From the NCBI GenBank assembly GCA_027592135.1, contig JAQCIJ010000010.1, positions 1 to 33,881 on the forward strand: 33,881 nucleotides of DNA, in the 5' to 3' direction. This stretch comes from a bacterium. GTDB lineage: Bacteria > Patescibacteriota > Gracilibacteria > Peribacterales > Peribacteraceae. The position numbers and the translations under genes are program-made. Within the stretch, counting starts at the first letter, position 1, and each line of letters opens with the position of its first letter. Under the pieces are notes generated by a model that was not told the DNA's origin, made no database searches, and worked only from the letters and a program-made list of their open reading frames with translations. This document shows positions 1 through 9,289 of the stretch, in pieces.

Positions 1-1
1 T

Positions 2-424
2 CCTATACTTTCACAAGTTGTCCTACCTCTAAAACAACATACGACCATCGATACGTTACATGATCAACTCGCTTCAGCTGGTGCAGCTTTACTTATCGAT
101 ACCCTCAGCAAACCACTCGTAGAGAACGAGCAAGAAGAAGAGGCAATGTCCATGTGCCATAAACTGAATCGAAAAATGGGTAACGTAGATGTGGCAACAA
201 TGAATGCAGAAGAAATAGATCGGCATGTTCGCGCTCTTGTTCCATGGCCTGGTGTGCGTGTGTATCTTGCAGGCCAAGAAGTAAAACTTCTCACCGTATC
301 TCTGATTCCCACAGAAGACTCTATTCCTCTGCAATGTAAAGACACTGAGTTGCACATAGTGACACTGCAACCACCGGGGAAAAAGCCAATGACAGGACTC
401 GCATGGCATAGAGGGCATGCATAA
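2..424 (+). CDS. fmt: Methionyl-tRNA formyltransferase, C-terminal part (5' end outside window)
   Basis: Open frame from window edge reads ...PILSQVVLPLKQHTTIDTLHDQLASAGAALLIDTLSKPLVENEQEEEAMSMCHKLNRKMGNVDVATMNAEEIDRHVRALVPWPGVRVYL..., typical of the Fmt linker and C-terminal domain. Confidence 0.85.
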   Translation, partial: PILSQVVLPLKQHTTIDTLHDQLASAGAALLIDTLSKPLVENEQEEEAMSMCHKLNRKMGNVDVATMNAEEIDRHVRALVPWPGVRVYLAGQEVKLLTVSLIPTEDSIPLQCKDTELHIVTLQPPGKKPMTGLAWHRGHA

Positions 425-450
425 AGGTATACTATGTGTACCCCCTTACC

Positions 451-1722
451 ATGTTGCAAAAAACCCTCATCCTACTATTGCTCTTTGCTATGCCAATAAC
501 TGGTCTTGCTCAGGTAGATAATTCTGATGTAGATGGAGACGGTTTATTAAACACGGAAGAAGATAAAAATAAAGATGGCATCGTAAACTCTGGAGAAACA
601 GACCCATTTAATGCCGATACTGATGGGGGTGGAGAGGCAGATGGGTCGGAAGTTTCCGCTGGAAGAAATCCCTTCAATCGCAGTGATGATATGACATATG
701 ATCTTGATAACGATGGCTTAACCAATGTCCAAGAAGATACAATTGGAACAGATAGAGCAAACCCTGATACAGATTCTGATGATATCAATGATAAAGACGA
801 CCCCTTCCCCCTCGATAAATCCTATCGCCAAGATAGTGACAACGATGGACTGCCTGATGCATATGAAATAGAGCAAAACATGCAGAGAGATATTCGCTCT
901 GATGCGAATGAAGACAGTGACGAAGATGGCCTTACGAACCTACAAGAGTTTATCGAAGGTACTGATATGCATGACGCAGATACCGATCAAGATGGCATTC
1001 TTGATGGCGAAGAGGTAGAAAACGGAGATGACCCTCTCGAGAACCCGTGTCTCTTTTATGCAGGACCAACAGAAGTATTGCACGACCTCGAAGATCACTG
1101 GAGCAAGCCGTATGTAAATGCTCTTCAACAAACAAAAGTCGGTGAAGAAGGTCCACGCATCATTTCTGGGTACTGGACAGACCAAGGAGCAATGTTCCAG
1201 CCAAATAGAGAGATCAGCCGATACGAACTTCTGAAGATTATCTTACTTGGTAGCTGTATTACTCCCAACGATAGTGTAGATGTGGGAGAATTCAGCTTCC
1301 CAGATATACGAAGAGAACCACGACCAAGAGAGACTGAAGACACTACCCTCAAGCGTCGTATTATTTACAAAGCATATGACATGGGTATTGTTGATGGATA
1401 CGACGATGGTACGTTTAAACCTGATGCTCCAATTAACAGAGCAGAAGCTCTGAAGATGCTATTTGTCGCAAGCAAACTAAAACCATTCGATGAATCCGAC
1501 TTCTCTGGGCGATTTTCCGATGTGCGCAAAGGTGATTGGTTTGAGCCACACGTAAGTAATGCGCTTAGCTATGAGTTTGTCGAAGGATACGAGGACCGAA
1601 CATTTAGACCGGGGCAGTCTATTACACGAGCAGAAGCCTCGAAGATTGTTCTCTTTATGATGATAAGTAATCCCCATGTAAATGGATATGTGATTCCGGT
1701 TGATGATGTGGAAGGGTTATAG
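451..1722 (+). CDS. Exported thrombospondin type-3 (Ca-binding) repeat protein with about three C-terminal SLH domains
   Basis: Signal peptide MLQKTLILLLLFAMPITGLAQ; repeated DxDxDGLxxxxE / DSDNDGLPD motifs; SLH-like blocks (DMGIVDGYDDGTFKPDAPINRAEALKM, SYEFVEGYEDRTFRPGQSITRAEASKI). GTG at 436 is an alternative start. Confidence 0.85.
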   Translation: MLQKTLILLLLFAMPITGLAQVDNSDVDGDGLLNTEEDKNKDGIVNSGETDPFNADTDGGGEADGSEVSAGRNPFNRSDDMTYDLDNDGLTNVQEDTIGTDRANPDTDSDDINDKDDPFPLDKSYRQDSDNDGLPDAYEIEQNMQRDIRSDANEDSDEDGLTNLQEFIEGTDMHDADTDQDGILDGEEVENGDDPLENPCLFYAGPTEVLHDLEDHWSKPYVNALQQTKVGEEGPRIISGYWTDQGAMFQPNREISRYELLKIILLGSCITPNDSVDVGEFSFPDIRREPRPRETEDTTLKRRIIYKAYDMGIVDGYDDGTFKPDAPINRAEALKMLFVASKLKPFDESDFSGRFSDVRKGDWFEPHVSNALSYEFVEGYEDRTFRPGQSITRAEASKIVLFMMISNPHVNGYVIPVDDVEGL

Positions 1723-1754
1723 AAACCCTCCCAACATTTCCAACCCCCAAACCT

Positions 1755-2087
1755 TTAAACGTACTGCCTCATCTCCTCTAGCGCCTTAATAAATGGCTCG
1801 AGGTCTTCGGAGTCGAACATAATAGTCGTCTTTTGACCATTACGAGACTTCTCGGAAACCTTAAAAAACTTTCCGTTAGTGCTCTCTTTGAGGTCGATGT
1901 AAAAGGTTCGCTGACGAGCGTGAATAGCAATAGAGTGCAGCTCGTCTGCGAACTTTCCTCCACTACCACCTCCAGATGACTGGCGTGGGGTAGGAGCTGC
2001 AGGAGCTGAGTCTTCTGTAATAACTGGAGCATCATCATCTCCTCCGATGGATCCACCACTTGCAAGATCGGACATTGGATCAAACAT
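1755..2087 (-). CDS. PUR-alpha-like / DUF3276-type nucleic-acid-binding protein
   Basis: C-terminal FYIDLKESTNGKFFKVSEKSRNGQKTTIMFDSEDLEPFIKALEEM resembles the PUR fold. Confidence 0.65.
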   Translation of the reverse strand: MFDPMSDLASGGSIGGDDDAPVITEDSAPAAPTPRQSSGGGSGGKFADELHSIAIHARQRTFYIDLKESTNGKFFKVSEKSRNGQKTTIMFDSEDLEPFIKALEEMRQYV

Positions 2088-2162
2088 AATAAAGATTGAA
2101 AAGAAATAAATCGCCCCTCGCCACTGCTTTCGGTCGCTTAACTCTAAGACATTCCCGCGTCG

Positions 2163-3719
2163 TTACGAAAGAGGCGCAAAAAGAATACTCGGCTCCCCTA
2201 CTGATTTCCAGTCTTTTCCACAACTTCCCCATTTAGTGAGATCACGTTCATTATTTTTTAGAACAAATTTTGTATTCAGCATATCCTCTGCATATGGCAC
2301 ATTCAGCTGCTTACTTATGCGATAAGCAGTATCTGGCATAAAAGGAAGAAGCATCAATGAAATATGTCGTAGCCGTTCTGCAATACCGCAAAGGACATGC
2401 ATCTTCTCATCGCCCTTTAATGTCCACGGCTTTTTGTTCTCCATTTCAACATTGCCGGAAGCCGCCCATGCCACTGCTTCAGCAAGGGCTTTCGACAGTT
2501 CAAATGCATCCATATACTTTTTATATTTCATCCATGAATCTGAAACAGTCTCTAGCCATTCACCTTCACCTACAGGAACATTAATGGAACCACCCTCTTT
2601 TTTTAATAAGGTAAGCATGCGGTTGAGAAGATTCCCAATCTTATTACTAAGCACTCCGATGTATAATTCCTCAAATCTTTCCCACGAGAAGTCACCGTCG
2701 CGGCCTACAGGAATCTCGTGACTCAAATAAAATCTGATCGGGTCTGGGTTACCATTAAACTTTGCAAGTACATCATCTGGAACCACAACATTGCCCGTTG
2801 ACTTGCTCATCTTCTCTCCTTCGCTTGTCAAAAATCCATGGATCAGTAATTGATCAGGAGTTTTTATTGACGCAGCCTTAAGCATACTTGGCCAGATGAG
2901 TGCATGAAAACGTGCGATGTCTTTTCCGATAATGTGCGTCACCGTTGCGTCATCCCAAAACGTTGTATCTTCTGCATCAGTAAAATACCGAAGTCCAGAG
3001 ATATAGTTTGTCAGTGCATCACACCAAACATACATAGTCTGGTCTTCATCATCAGGAACAGGAACACCCCAACTAAGAGTTGTTTTAGGACGAGAGAACG
3101 AAACATCTTCGAGACCTTGATCGATAAGTGTCAATGTTTCGTTGGCACGGCTAGCAGGAATTATACGGTAACTCTCTCCATCCCATGTATCTGTCAGCAG
3201 ATTTTTTAGATTATCGGTATCCCGACTCATTAAGAAAAAGTAGTTCTCTTCTGTTACCTCCTCTGGAGCCTTTTTATGATTGGGACAAAGACCTGCCTCA
3301 TCCAAATCACGCTGTGTCATAAAGCGTTCACACCCACTGCAATAGAGTCCTGTGTACCTTCGCTTCTCCAGCATTCCAGCCGCCTCCAATCGCTTCCAGA
3401 GCTCTTGGACTGTTGGCCAGTGCTCGTGCTGGTCTGATGTACGAATGAAATGATCATGACTAATATTCAGACGTATGTAGAGATCTTCGAATAGTACGAC
3501 ATTGCGGTCAACCAACTCTTTCGGGCTGATACCCTCCTCTTCTGCTGCACGCTGAATCTTGGTACCGTGCTCGTCTGTACCTATCTGAAATCGAACAGTA
3601 TCGCCGCGTAAGCGCCTCCAACGAGCTACAACATCTGCAAGGACCTTCTCGAGTACATGACCCATGTGAGGAGCTGCATTCGGATAATCGATAGCCGTAG
3701 TAATGTACTGACGAGACAT
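2163..3719 (-). CDS. metG: Methionyl-tRNA synthetase
   Basis: MSRQYITTAIDYPNAAPHMGHVLEKVLAD (HIGH-like motif), CSGCERFM zinc motif, KMSKSTGN. Start placed at MSRQY rather than the 20-aa upstream extension. Confidence 0.95.
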   Translation of the reverse strand: MSRQYITTAIDYPNAAPHMGHVLEKVLADVVARWRRLRGDTVRFQIGTDEHGTKIQRAAEEEGISPKELVDRNVVLFEDLYIRLNISHDHFIRTSDQHEHWPTVQELWKRLEAAGMLEKRRYTGLYCSGCERFMTQRDLDEAGLCPNHKKAPEEVTEENYFFLMSRDTDNLKNLLTDTWDGESYRIIPASRANETLTLIDQGLEDVSFSRPKTTLSWGVPVPDDEDQTMYVWCDALTNYISGLRYFTDAEDTTFWDDATVTHIIGKDIARFHALIWPSMLKAASIKTPDQLLIHGFLTSEGEKMSKSTGNVVVPDDVLAKFNGNPDPIRFYLSHEIPVGRDGDFSWERFEELYIGVLSNKIGNLLNRMLTLLKKEGGSINVPVGEGEWLETVSDSWMKYKKYMDAFELSKALAEAVAWAASGNVEMENKKPWTLKGDEKMHVLCGIAERLRHISLMLLPFMPDTAYRISKQLNVPYAEDMLNTKFVLKNNERDLTKWGSCGKDWKSVGEPSILFAPLS

Positions 3720-3787
3720 ATTTTTAGCATAGCTAAAAAAGAACAAAGAGAAGAGCGAAAAGAGAAGAATTCGCTTCATCTGTCATA

Positions 3788-3812
3788 TCTCTACTCTCTA
3801 CTCTCTACTCTA
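3788..3812. repeat. Heptanucleotide tandem repeat (TCTCTAC)x3 plus partial unit
   Basis: tctctac tctctac tctctac tcta. Confidence 0.9.
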
Positions 3813-3813
3813 T

Positions 3814-4179
3814 TTACGCACACAAACCAGAACCCGCCGTAGCGAGTTCTACTACTTTACAAACCCAGTTCACGATAGCGACACCAGTTACAGCGAGGAT
3901 GATTCCTACTACTGCACCAATGATAATCTTCTTCGCTTCCTCTTTTCCTTGATCATCTCCAAAGGAAGAGATCATCTTGATAGATGCCCATAAGATAGCA
4001 ATCACAGCGATTGCTCCAACAACTGGAATAACAATGACATTCGCCGTTCGTACAGCAATGTGAATAATAAATCCTTGTCCATCTCCGCAGTATGTTCCAA
4101 GCGCACTACAGTAATACCCAAAATAGGGAGAAGCATATGCCGTCTCGATAATGCCGAGGAATGTAAGAAGAGAGAGCAT
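3814..4179 (-). CDS. Small two-TM pilin-like (TrbC/VirB2-type) membrane protein
   Basis: 121 aa; N-terminal signal-like helix and two hydrophobic helices (ANVIVIPVVGAIAVIAILWASIKMI; KKIIIGAVVGIILAVTGVAIVNWVCKVV). Confidence 0.6.
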   Translation of the reverse strand: MLSLLTFLGIIETAYASPYFGYYCSALGTYCGDGQGFIIHIAVRTANVIVIPVVGAIAVIAILWASIKMISSFGDDQGKEEAKKIIIGAVVGIILAVTGVAIVNWVCKVVELATAGSGLCA

Positions 4180-4182
4180 GAT

Positions 4183-4728
4183 TTAAAATCCAAGTTGAGC
4201 AGTAGCACGAACGAGTGCGTAGGAAAGATTAATGGCAATCGCACCAGCAATGGTCCATGTGAAAGCCTTCTTTACTGTATCCAACTCGCTCTGCTGACCT
4301 CGGGAAAATACCATCTTAAACCCATAGAAAAGCATCATTAATGCGAACACTACGTTAAAGACATACAACATAGAACCAACGGCTACCTGCATAATACTAA
4401 GGTGTGGTACTTGATAATCGATCGTTCCTGCACGAGCCACTGCAAACGAAATGATCGCCTGAGAAGAAAGGGCGATAGCCCACCCGATAAGTGCAAAAAT
4501 AATTGCCTTCTTGCCTTTACCCGACTGAGTTTCATTTCCAAAGTTTGTCACAAGAAGTGCACCACCAATAACAACAAACAGCACAGAAAGTCCGGATGCA
4601 ATTTCTAGTAATGCAGCAGCTGCAATAACCGTAAACCGCGGCAGAGGGTTTGCACCAATTCCGCAATTAGAAACATAAAAACAAGGGTCTCCTATAGCGT
4701 ACGCCATTGGTATTAAAAAATTCCACAT
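4183..4728 (-). CDS. Pilin-like / T4SS-associated multi-TM membrane protein
   Basis: Start at MWNFLIPMAYAIGDP; hydrophobic pairs with the motif ALLVTNFGNETQSGKGKKAIIFALIGWAIALSSQAIISF; 3 nt from the next gene. Confidence 0.55.
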   Translation of the reverse strand: MWNFLIPMAYAIGDPCFYVSNCGIGANPLPRFTVIAAAALLEIASGLSVLFVVIGGALLVTNFGNETQSGKGKKAIIFALIGWAIALSSQAIISFAVARAGTIDYQVPHLSIMQVAVGSMLYVFNVVFALMMLFYGFKMVFSRGQQSELDTVKKAFTWTIAGAIAINLSYALVRATAQLGF

Positions 4729-4732
4729 AGAT

Positions 4733-5623
4733 TTACGTGAAGAACAAACTGTTAAGAGTGCGCAAGAAGAATCCTGCAAAGTTGACAATGATCAATCCGA
4801 TTAACGCCCACGTAATCATAGATTTTCCTGTTCCTCGCATTCCCCCATTAGAACCAGACAACATCACGAAATAACTTCCGATCAAAATCCAAAGAACAGC
4901 AAAACCAACCGAAATAGTAATAAGTAAATCTGCAGCATCGTTAAAGTAATCGATAAACGAATCTGCTCCTGGCCTTACCAGGATCGTATTTCTACTACCA
5001 AGTGGCTGAATAAGCGGTACACATGCACGATTCGAAGGGTTTGACACTGAACAAGTTCCTGGATTAGGAAAAGCACTACGCCTTGGAGGAGAACCTCCTC
5101 CTCCGCCTCCTGTGCTTACGGCACCCACTCCACCGCCTCCAAGAAGTCCGCTTCCACCAATCACTCCGCCAAATGTTCCACCACCAAATGTTCCGCCTGC
5201 ACCTGGGCTACCAATTGGTCCGCCTGCACCTGGAGACCCTGGAGACCCTGGGCTAGGATCTACAGATGAAAAAGAGAACGATATTGAAGCGAAAGAAAAG
5301 CTAAAAGAAGAAAATGATACCTGAGAAAAAGAAGCAGAACTCTGTGGTTCTTGAGAAAACGAGAATGAGCTAAATGAGCTCGGAGGAGCAATAGAACTGA
5401 ATCTCACTGTAGAAACACCTGTTGAACTAAAAGTGACAGAAGAAATCTGCACAGAAGAAAATGAGAGTGAAGGAAACGACCGTGAAGGAAAGACCACTGC
5501 AACAATGTCTCGCTCTCCTTCTGCAAAAGCTGGCACACCTGCTCCACCAAAATGAACAAATATCCCCGCAAGCGCGAGAGAGATAACCGCAATCTGTACT
5601 GTATGTTTTTGTGAAGACATCAC
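4733..5623 (-). CDS. Exported Ser/Phe-alternating, Gly-rich protein with C-terminal two-TM pilin-like domain
   Basis: N-terminal signal; FSSFSFSFASISFSFSS tract; GSPGSPGAGGPIGSPGAGG tract; C-terminus FAVLWILIGSYFVMLSGSNGGMRGTGKSMITWALIGLIIVNFAGFFL. Confidence 0.6.
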   Translation of the reverse strand: MMSSQKHTVQIAVISLALAGIFVHFGGAGVPAFAEGERDIVAVVFPSRSFPSLSFSSVQISSVTFSSTGVSTVRFSSIAPPSSFSSFSFSQEPQSSASFSQVSFSSFSFSFASISFSFSSVDPSPGSPGSPGAGGPIGSPGAGGTFGGGTFGGVIGGSGLLGGGGVGAVSTGGGGGGSPPRRSAFPNPGTCSVSNPSNRACVPLIQPLGSRNTILVRPGADSFIDYFNDAADLLITISVGFAVLWILIGSYFVMLSGSNGGMRGTGKSMITWALIGLIIVNFAGFFLRTLNSLFFT

Positions 5624-5753
5624 ATGATTATAGCAGAAATTTGCTATGTAATCGACTCTTAAAGCTGGAATTGTTAAGACTAGTTAGCAAAATTATAATA
5701 TTACAAAACATTATAGATTTTTTACAATGCCTAGTAGGATTTGTAAGTATAAA

Positions 5754-5830
5754 TGGAGCGGATGACGAGATTCGAACTCGCGACCTTCTCCATGGCAAGG
5801 AGACGCTCTAGCCAACTGAGCTACATCCGC
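5754..5830 (-). tRNA. tRNA-Gly(GCC), CCA encoded
   Basis: Reverse complement GCGGATGTAGCTCAGTTGGCTAGAGCGTCTCCTTGCCATGGAGAAGGTCGCGAGTTCGAATCTCGTCATCCGCTCCA; cloverleaf, anticodon GCC. Confidence 0.95.
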
Positions 5831-5871
5831 GTGTGACGAAAATCCTAATCATATTCGCCTCTTTGTGCAAT

Positions 5872-6630
5872 CTATAATCCGTAAAACTTCACCGTGTTCT
5901 CCGTGGTAATACGACTCACCTCCTCGAGAGATATGTCTTTGATATCAGCGATCAGCTTTGCAACCTCTACGACATATGCAGGCTCACAACGTTTCCCTCT
6001 GCATCCTTCTGGTGCCAAGTACGGTGCATCCGTCTCAATCATCATCTGCTCTAGTGGACACTCCAAAATGGTATTTCTGATCTCATCTGATTTTGGATAC
6101 GTAGCAATACCTGTAAATCCAAAGAGGTATCCTCTATCAATAAGTTCTCTACAATCCTCCCACTTCTCTGTATTACAATGTAAGACTAGTCTCTTCGGCT
6201 CAAGCTCTCTGATGATATCCAAATAATCTGCAAGAGAGTCTCGGTTATGCGTAACCACGGGAAGATCTAACTCTTTGGCAAGAGATAGCTGATCGCGAAA
6301 TGCTCTGATCTGATCCTCTTTTGGGCTGTTCATGTAATGATAATCCAAACCGATTTCACCCACTGCCACCATCTTCGGGTGCTTGGCAGCTTCTGCAATA
6401 GTCAATTGACCATTGACCATTGACCATTGACTTGCACCATGCGGATGTACTCCTATTGTACAAAATATTTGTTCATATTTAGCAGCTAGCGCAAGACACC
6501 TCTCCCCTTCTTCGAGCGTATCGGCAATAGCAATATATCGATCCACTCCAACGGCAGATGCACGTGCAAGTACCTCAGGAAGATCTGAAGCAAACTTCGG
6601 GTCCGCCAAGTGGCAGTGACTATCAATCAT
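5872..6630 (-). CDS. tatD: TatD-family deoxyribonuclease
   Basis: MIDSHCHLADPKF; VGEIGLDYHY; MMIETDAPYLAPE. Confidence 0.93.
   Translation of the reverse strand: MIDSHCHLADPKFASDLPEVLARASAVGVDRYIAIADTLEEGERCLALAAKYEQIFCTIGVHPHGASQWSMVNGQLTIAEAAKHPKMVAVGEIGLDYHYMNSPKEDQIRAFRDQLSLAKELDLPVVTHNRDSLADYLDIIRELEPKRLVLHCNTEKWEDCRELIDRGYLFGFTGIATYPKSDEIRNTILECPLEQMMIETDAPYLAPEGCRGKRCEPAYVVEVAKLIADIKDISLEEVSRITTENTVKFYGL
6405..6431. repeat. Heptanucleotide tandem repeat (ATTGACC)x~4 inside tatD
   Basis: attgacc attgacc attgacc attgac. Confidence 0.9.
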
Positions 6631-6754
6631 GTATACACACTACCTATATAAAACTCACCCTGATAGGGTGCTGGTAAGTCATGAGTAAAGAGTAAGAAAA
6701 CAAGAGTTCACGCATTTCCATTTTCCACTTTCTGTCCCTACAATAATCGAGCAT

Positions 6755-7555
6755 ATGGCAGCTCTGCTTATCACCCTCCGCGAAACTCTCGAGGCATCTC
6801 TGATTGTCGGCATCATGCTGGCGTTCTTGAGTAGAACACAGAATAGAGATCGCAATCCTATTATCTGGGCAGGAGTTGCAGCTGGAGTACTAACGTCAGT
6901 AATAACTGGGTTCATCCTCTTGCAATTTACTGGAGGTTTCGAAGGACACGCAGAACAAATCTACGAAGGAGTTACGATGCTGGTAGCTGCCGCCCTTATT
7001 ACATGGATGGTCGTATGGCTAGCATCCCATAGTAAGTATATGAAAGAAGGGATAGAGCAGAAGATGCAGTTACATCTCGAAAAAGGCGCACTCATCAGCC
7101 TGTTCCTCTTGGTCTACACATCAATATTACGCGAAGGAATAGAGACAGTGATCTTCTTGCAAGCAGCCTTTATGCAATCGCAAGATACATCGACACACCT
7201 CGGAGCAATTGCAGGAATGGTACTTGCTGTCAGTGCTGCGTGGCTACTGTTTAGAGGAATGATGACATGGTTCTCCTTAAGTCGATTCTTTCAATGTACC
7301 GGAATACTTCTGATGTTCTTTGCAGCAGGTCTAGTAGCGCACGGAGTACACGAACTCCAAGAAGCAGGCCTAGTCCCTATCCTCGTCGAGCATGTTTGGA
7401 ATACGAATCACATCATCAACGAAAAGGGTGCAATAGGTGGACTGCTTAAAGGCGTATTTGGCTACAACGGTAACCCTAGTTTGATAGAAGTATTCAGTTA
7501 CATCGTGTATCTCTGTGGAGTTGGTATGCTGTGGCGTAAGATGCGCATCGTGTAA
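6755..7555 (+). CDS. FTR1-family iron permease
   Basis: Multi-TM; two REXXE motifs (RETLE near N-terminus, REGIE mid-protein). Confidence 0.88.
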   Translation: MAALLITLRETLEASLIVGIMLAFLSRTQNRDRNPIIWAGVAAGVLTSVITGFILLQFTGGFEGHAEQIYEGVTMLVAAALITWMVVWLASHSKYMKEGIEQKMQLHLEKGALISLFLLVYTSILREGIETVIFLQAAFMQSQDTSTHLGAIAGMVLAVSAAWLLFRGMMTWFSLSRFFQCTGILLMFFAAGLVAHGVHELQEAGLVPILVEHVWNTNHIINEKGAIGGLLKGVFGYNGNPSLIEVFSYIVYLCGVGMLWRKMRIV

Positions 7556-7562
7556 ACGCCAC

Positions 7563-8633
7563 CTACTGACCAATACCAAAAAGGTTAAGTATGGCGGCAA
7601 ACCTACTACGTGCTTTAGAAACATCTCCTGCATCAAGTGTGACTGTTGCGTCTACAGGTGTGTCAGGTACCTCTGCATTCAAAGCAGCAACTGCAGCCAG
7701 AAATTCTGGAGAATCTATATTTGCATTTTCAACGCGATCAGTTCCCGCCTTGCGTACATTCTCTAATTCAGCTTGAAGATACGCTGTATCCCAAAAGGGC
7801 ATACCTGCCCCTCGTTGCATCATTAGAGAAAGGTTATCTGCTGCATACGGACCGCTTCCAAATTCTAATGTATTCGAATTTGATGTTCTTCGATCACGAT
7901 CAATTTCTCTGTCAGAGCCATCTACCCGTACAGCAGATGCAGCCGTCAATTCTAGATCCTCTGCCAGAGGTCGAAGTTCTTCCTTCTGTTTCTCTCTCGC
8001 TCTAGCCATAAGAGCTTTTTGCGCATCGTGGAATCGCTGAACTAAACAAAGAGAAGTATTTACTTCTGCAATGCCACTTTTTAAGGTCTGAATTGCGCGA
8101 ACTTCATTCGATGGATTTGCCACAAGTACCCAACCTTGTATTGAGCCATCCCCGTCATTTTCAGCAAATGCCCCTAGGGAATCAATGATTCCAGATACGT
8201 TTGCAGAATCTGCTGCTTTACCAATCTCTTCAATGCTTCCACCTTCTGCTGCAAGAAGTTTTCTCTGTAGGTTATCATCACTCAGTGGACCAGTAACAGT
8301 CTTTGAGACATCAGACAGATTCAATTCCTGATCAAGGGTTTGTAATCTACTCTTCGCTCGTTCTAGTTGTATTGTTGCACCTTCGTACAGCCCAGGTAAT
8401 TCATCAACGGAAACTTCTGTCATTTCACCTGTAGGGTCCTCAAATAACACTTTTTCACCAGCAAGAATATTCTCGTATGAAGTAAGTGTGGCTTTTCGAT
8501 ACAGTGGATCATTAAGCCTGTTGTTTACAGCAGCTCCCTGAAGTGCCCAGTTCTTTACAACAGTATTGCCATCTGCAAGATAGGAGGCAATATCTGGATG
8601 TAGATCTGGTGTGTTTAATTGTTTTTCCGACAT
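7563..8633 (-). CDS. Hypothetical protein
   Basis: Long ORF (MSEKQLNTPDLHPDIASYLADG...), no family recognised. Confidence 0.6.
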   Translation of the reverse strand: MSEKQLNTPDLHPDIASYLADGNTVVKNWALQGAAVNNRLNDPLYRKATLTSYENILAGEKVLFEDPTGEMTEVSVDELPGLYEGATIQLERAKSRLQTLDQELNLSDVSKTVTGPLSDDNLQRKLLAAEGGSIEEIGKAADSANVSGIIDSLGAFAENDGDGSIQGWVLVANPSNEVRAIQTLKSGIAEVNTSLCLVQRFHDAQKALMARAREKQKEELRPLAEDLELTAASAVRVDGSDREIDRDRRTSNSNTLEFGSGPYAADNLSLMMQRGAGMPFWDTAYLQAELENVRKAGTDRVENANIDSPEFLAAVAALNAEVPDTPVDATVTLDAGDVSKARSRFAAILNLFGIGQ

Positions 8634-8726
8634 ATGAAATTGGGAAATGTAACAATATTGTACCATATTTATAGTATTTATACAAATAACCTTTTATGGC
8701 GTATAGTACCGTACGAGGCAATCAAA

Positions 8727-8996
8727 ATGGGTTTTTACATCAATGCACTTAACCCCAAAGCAACACTCGCATTCGTGAGTTTATTCTCTGCGTTCATCAC
8801 ACCCGAGACACCAGATAGGATTCAGTATGCATTTGCCGTGTTCGTTGTTGTGTCTTCGGTGATGTGGTTCTCACTCGTCGCGTCGATCTTTACGATCCAA
8901 AAAGTTCAAGCTGCATTTAACAAAGCAAAAAGCAGAGTCGATAGAACCATCGGTATCCTGCTTGTATCGCTCGGGCTTAAAGTTGTGGATGTGTAG
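8727..8996 (+). pseudogene. LysE/RhtB-family exporter, C-terminal half only
   Basis: MGFYINALNPKATLAFVSLFSAFITPE...GILLVSLGLKVV matches the second half of LysE/RhtB proteins; no N-terminal half upstream in any frame. Confidence 0.6.
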
Positions 8997-9032
8997 AACC
9001 ATCTCGGCGGCGTAGCCGGAGACGAAGACGGT

Positions 9033-9107
9033 TGGTGGGTCGGGTGGGGATCGAACCCACGGCCAAGAGATTAAAAGTCTCCTGCTCTACCACTGAGCTA
9101 CCGACCC
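9033..9107 (-). tRNA. tRNA-Lys(TTT), CCA encoded
   Basis: Reverse complement GGGTCGGTAGCTCAGTGGTAGAGCAGGAGACTTTTAATCTCTTGGCCGTGGGTTCGATCCCCACCCGACCCACCA. Confidence 0.95.
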
Positions 9108-9289
9108 ATGATGTGAAAGATATACTGTAGCTAGACTGAAACCAAATCCTGCGAAGTGGTCCACTGCTTGCCCACCATAGCTCGTAGCGTTAGCGGAGAG
9201 CGAAGGTGGGAGCTACCGACCCAGAATTCAACTGAGCGTATTGTACGCAATTTACAGCAAAGTGAAACAGAAATCGCTATCCTTTGTGT

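Noticed and set aside
3720-3779. 20-aa N-terminal extension of MetG (MKRILLFSLFSLFFFSYAKN) looking like a signal peptide
   Set aside because: MetG homology starts at MSRQY; the extension overlaps a TTTTTAGC/GCTAAAAA hairpin and is most likely untranslated leader.
6401-6435. GGTCAATGGTCAAT resembles the CtsR heptad operator (GGTCAAANANGGTCAAA)
   Set aside because: It lies inside tatD coding sequence, has 7-bp not 10-bp spacing, and belongs to a simple tandem array.
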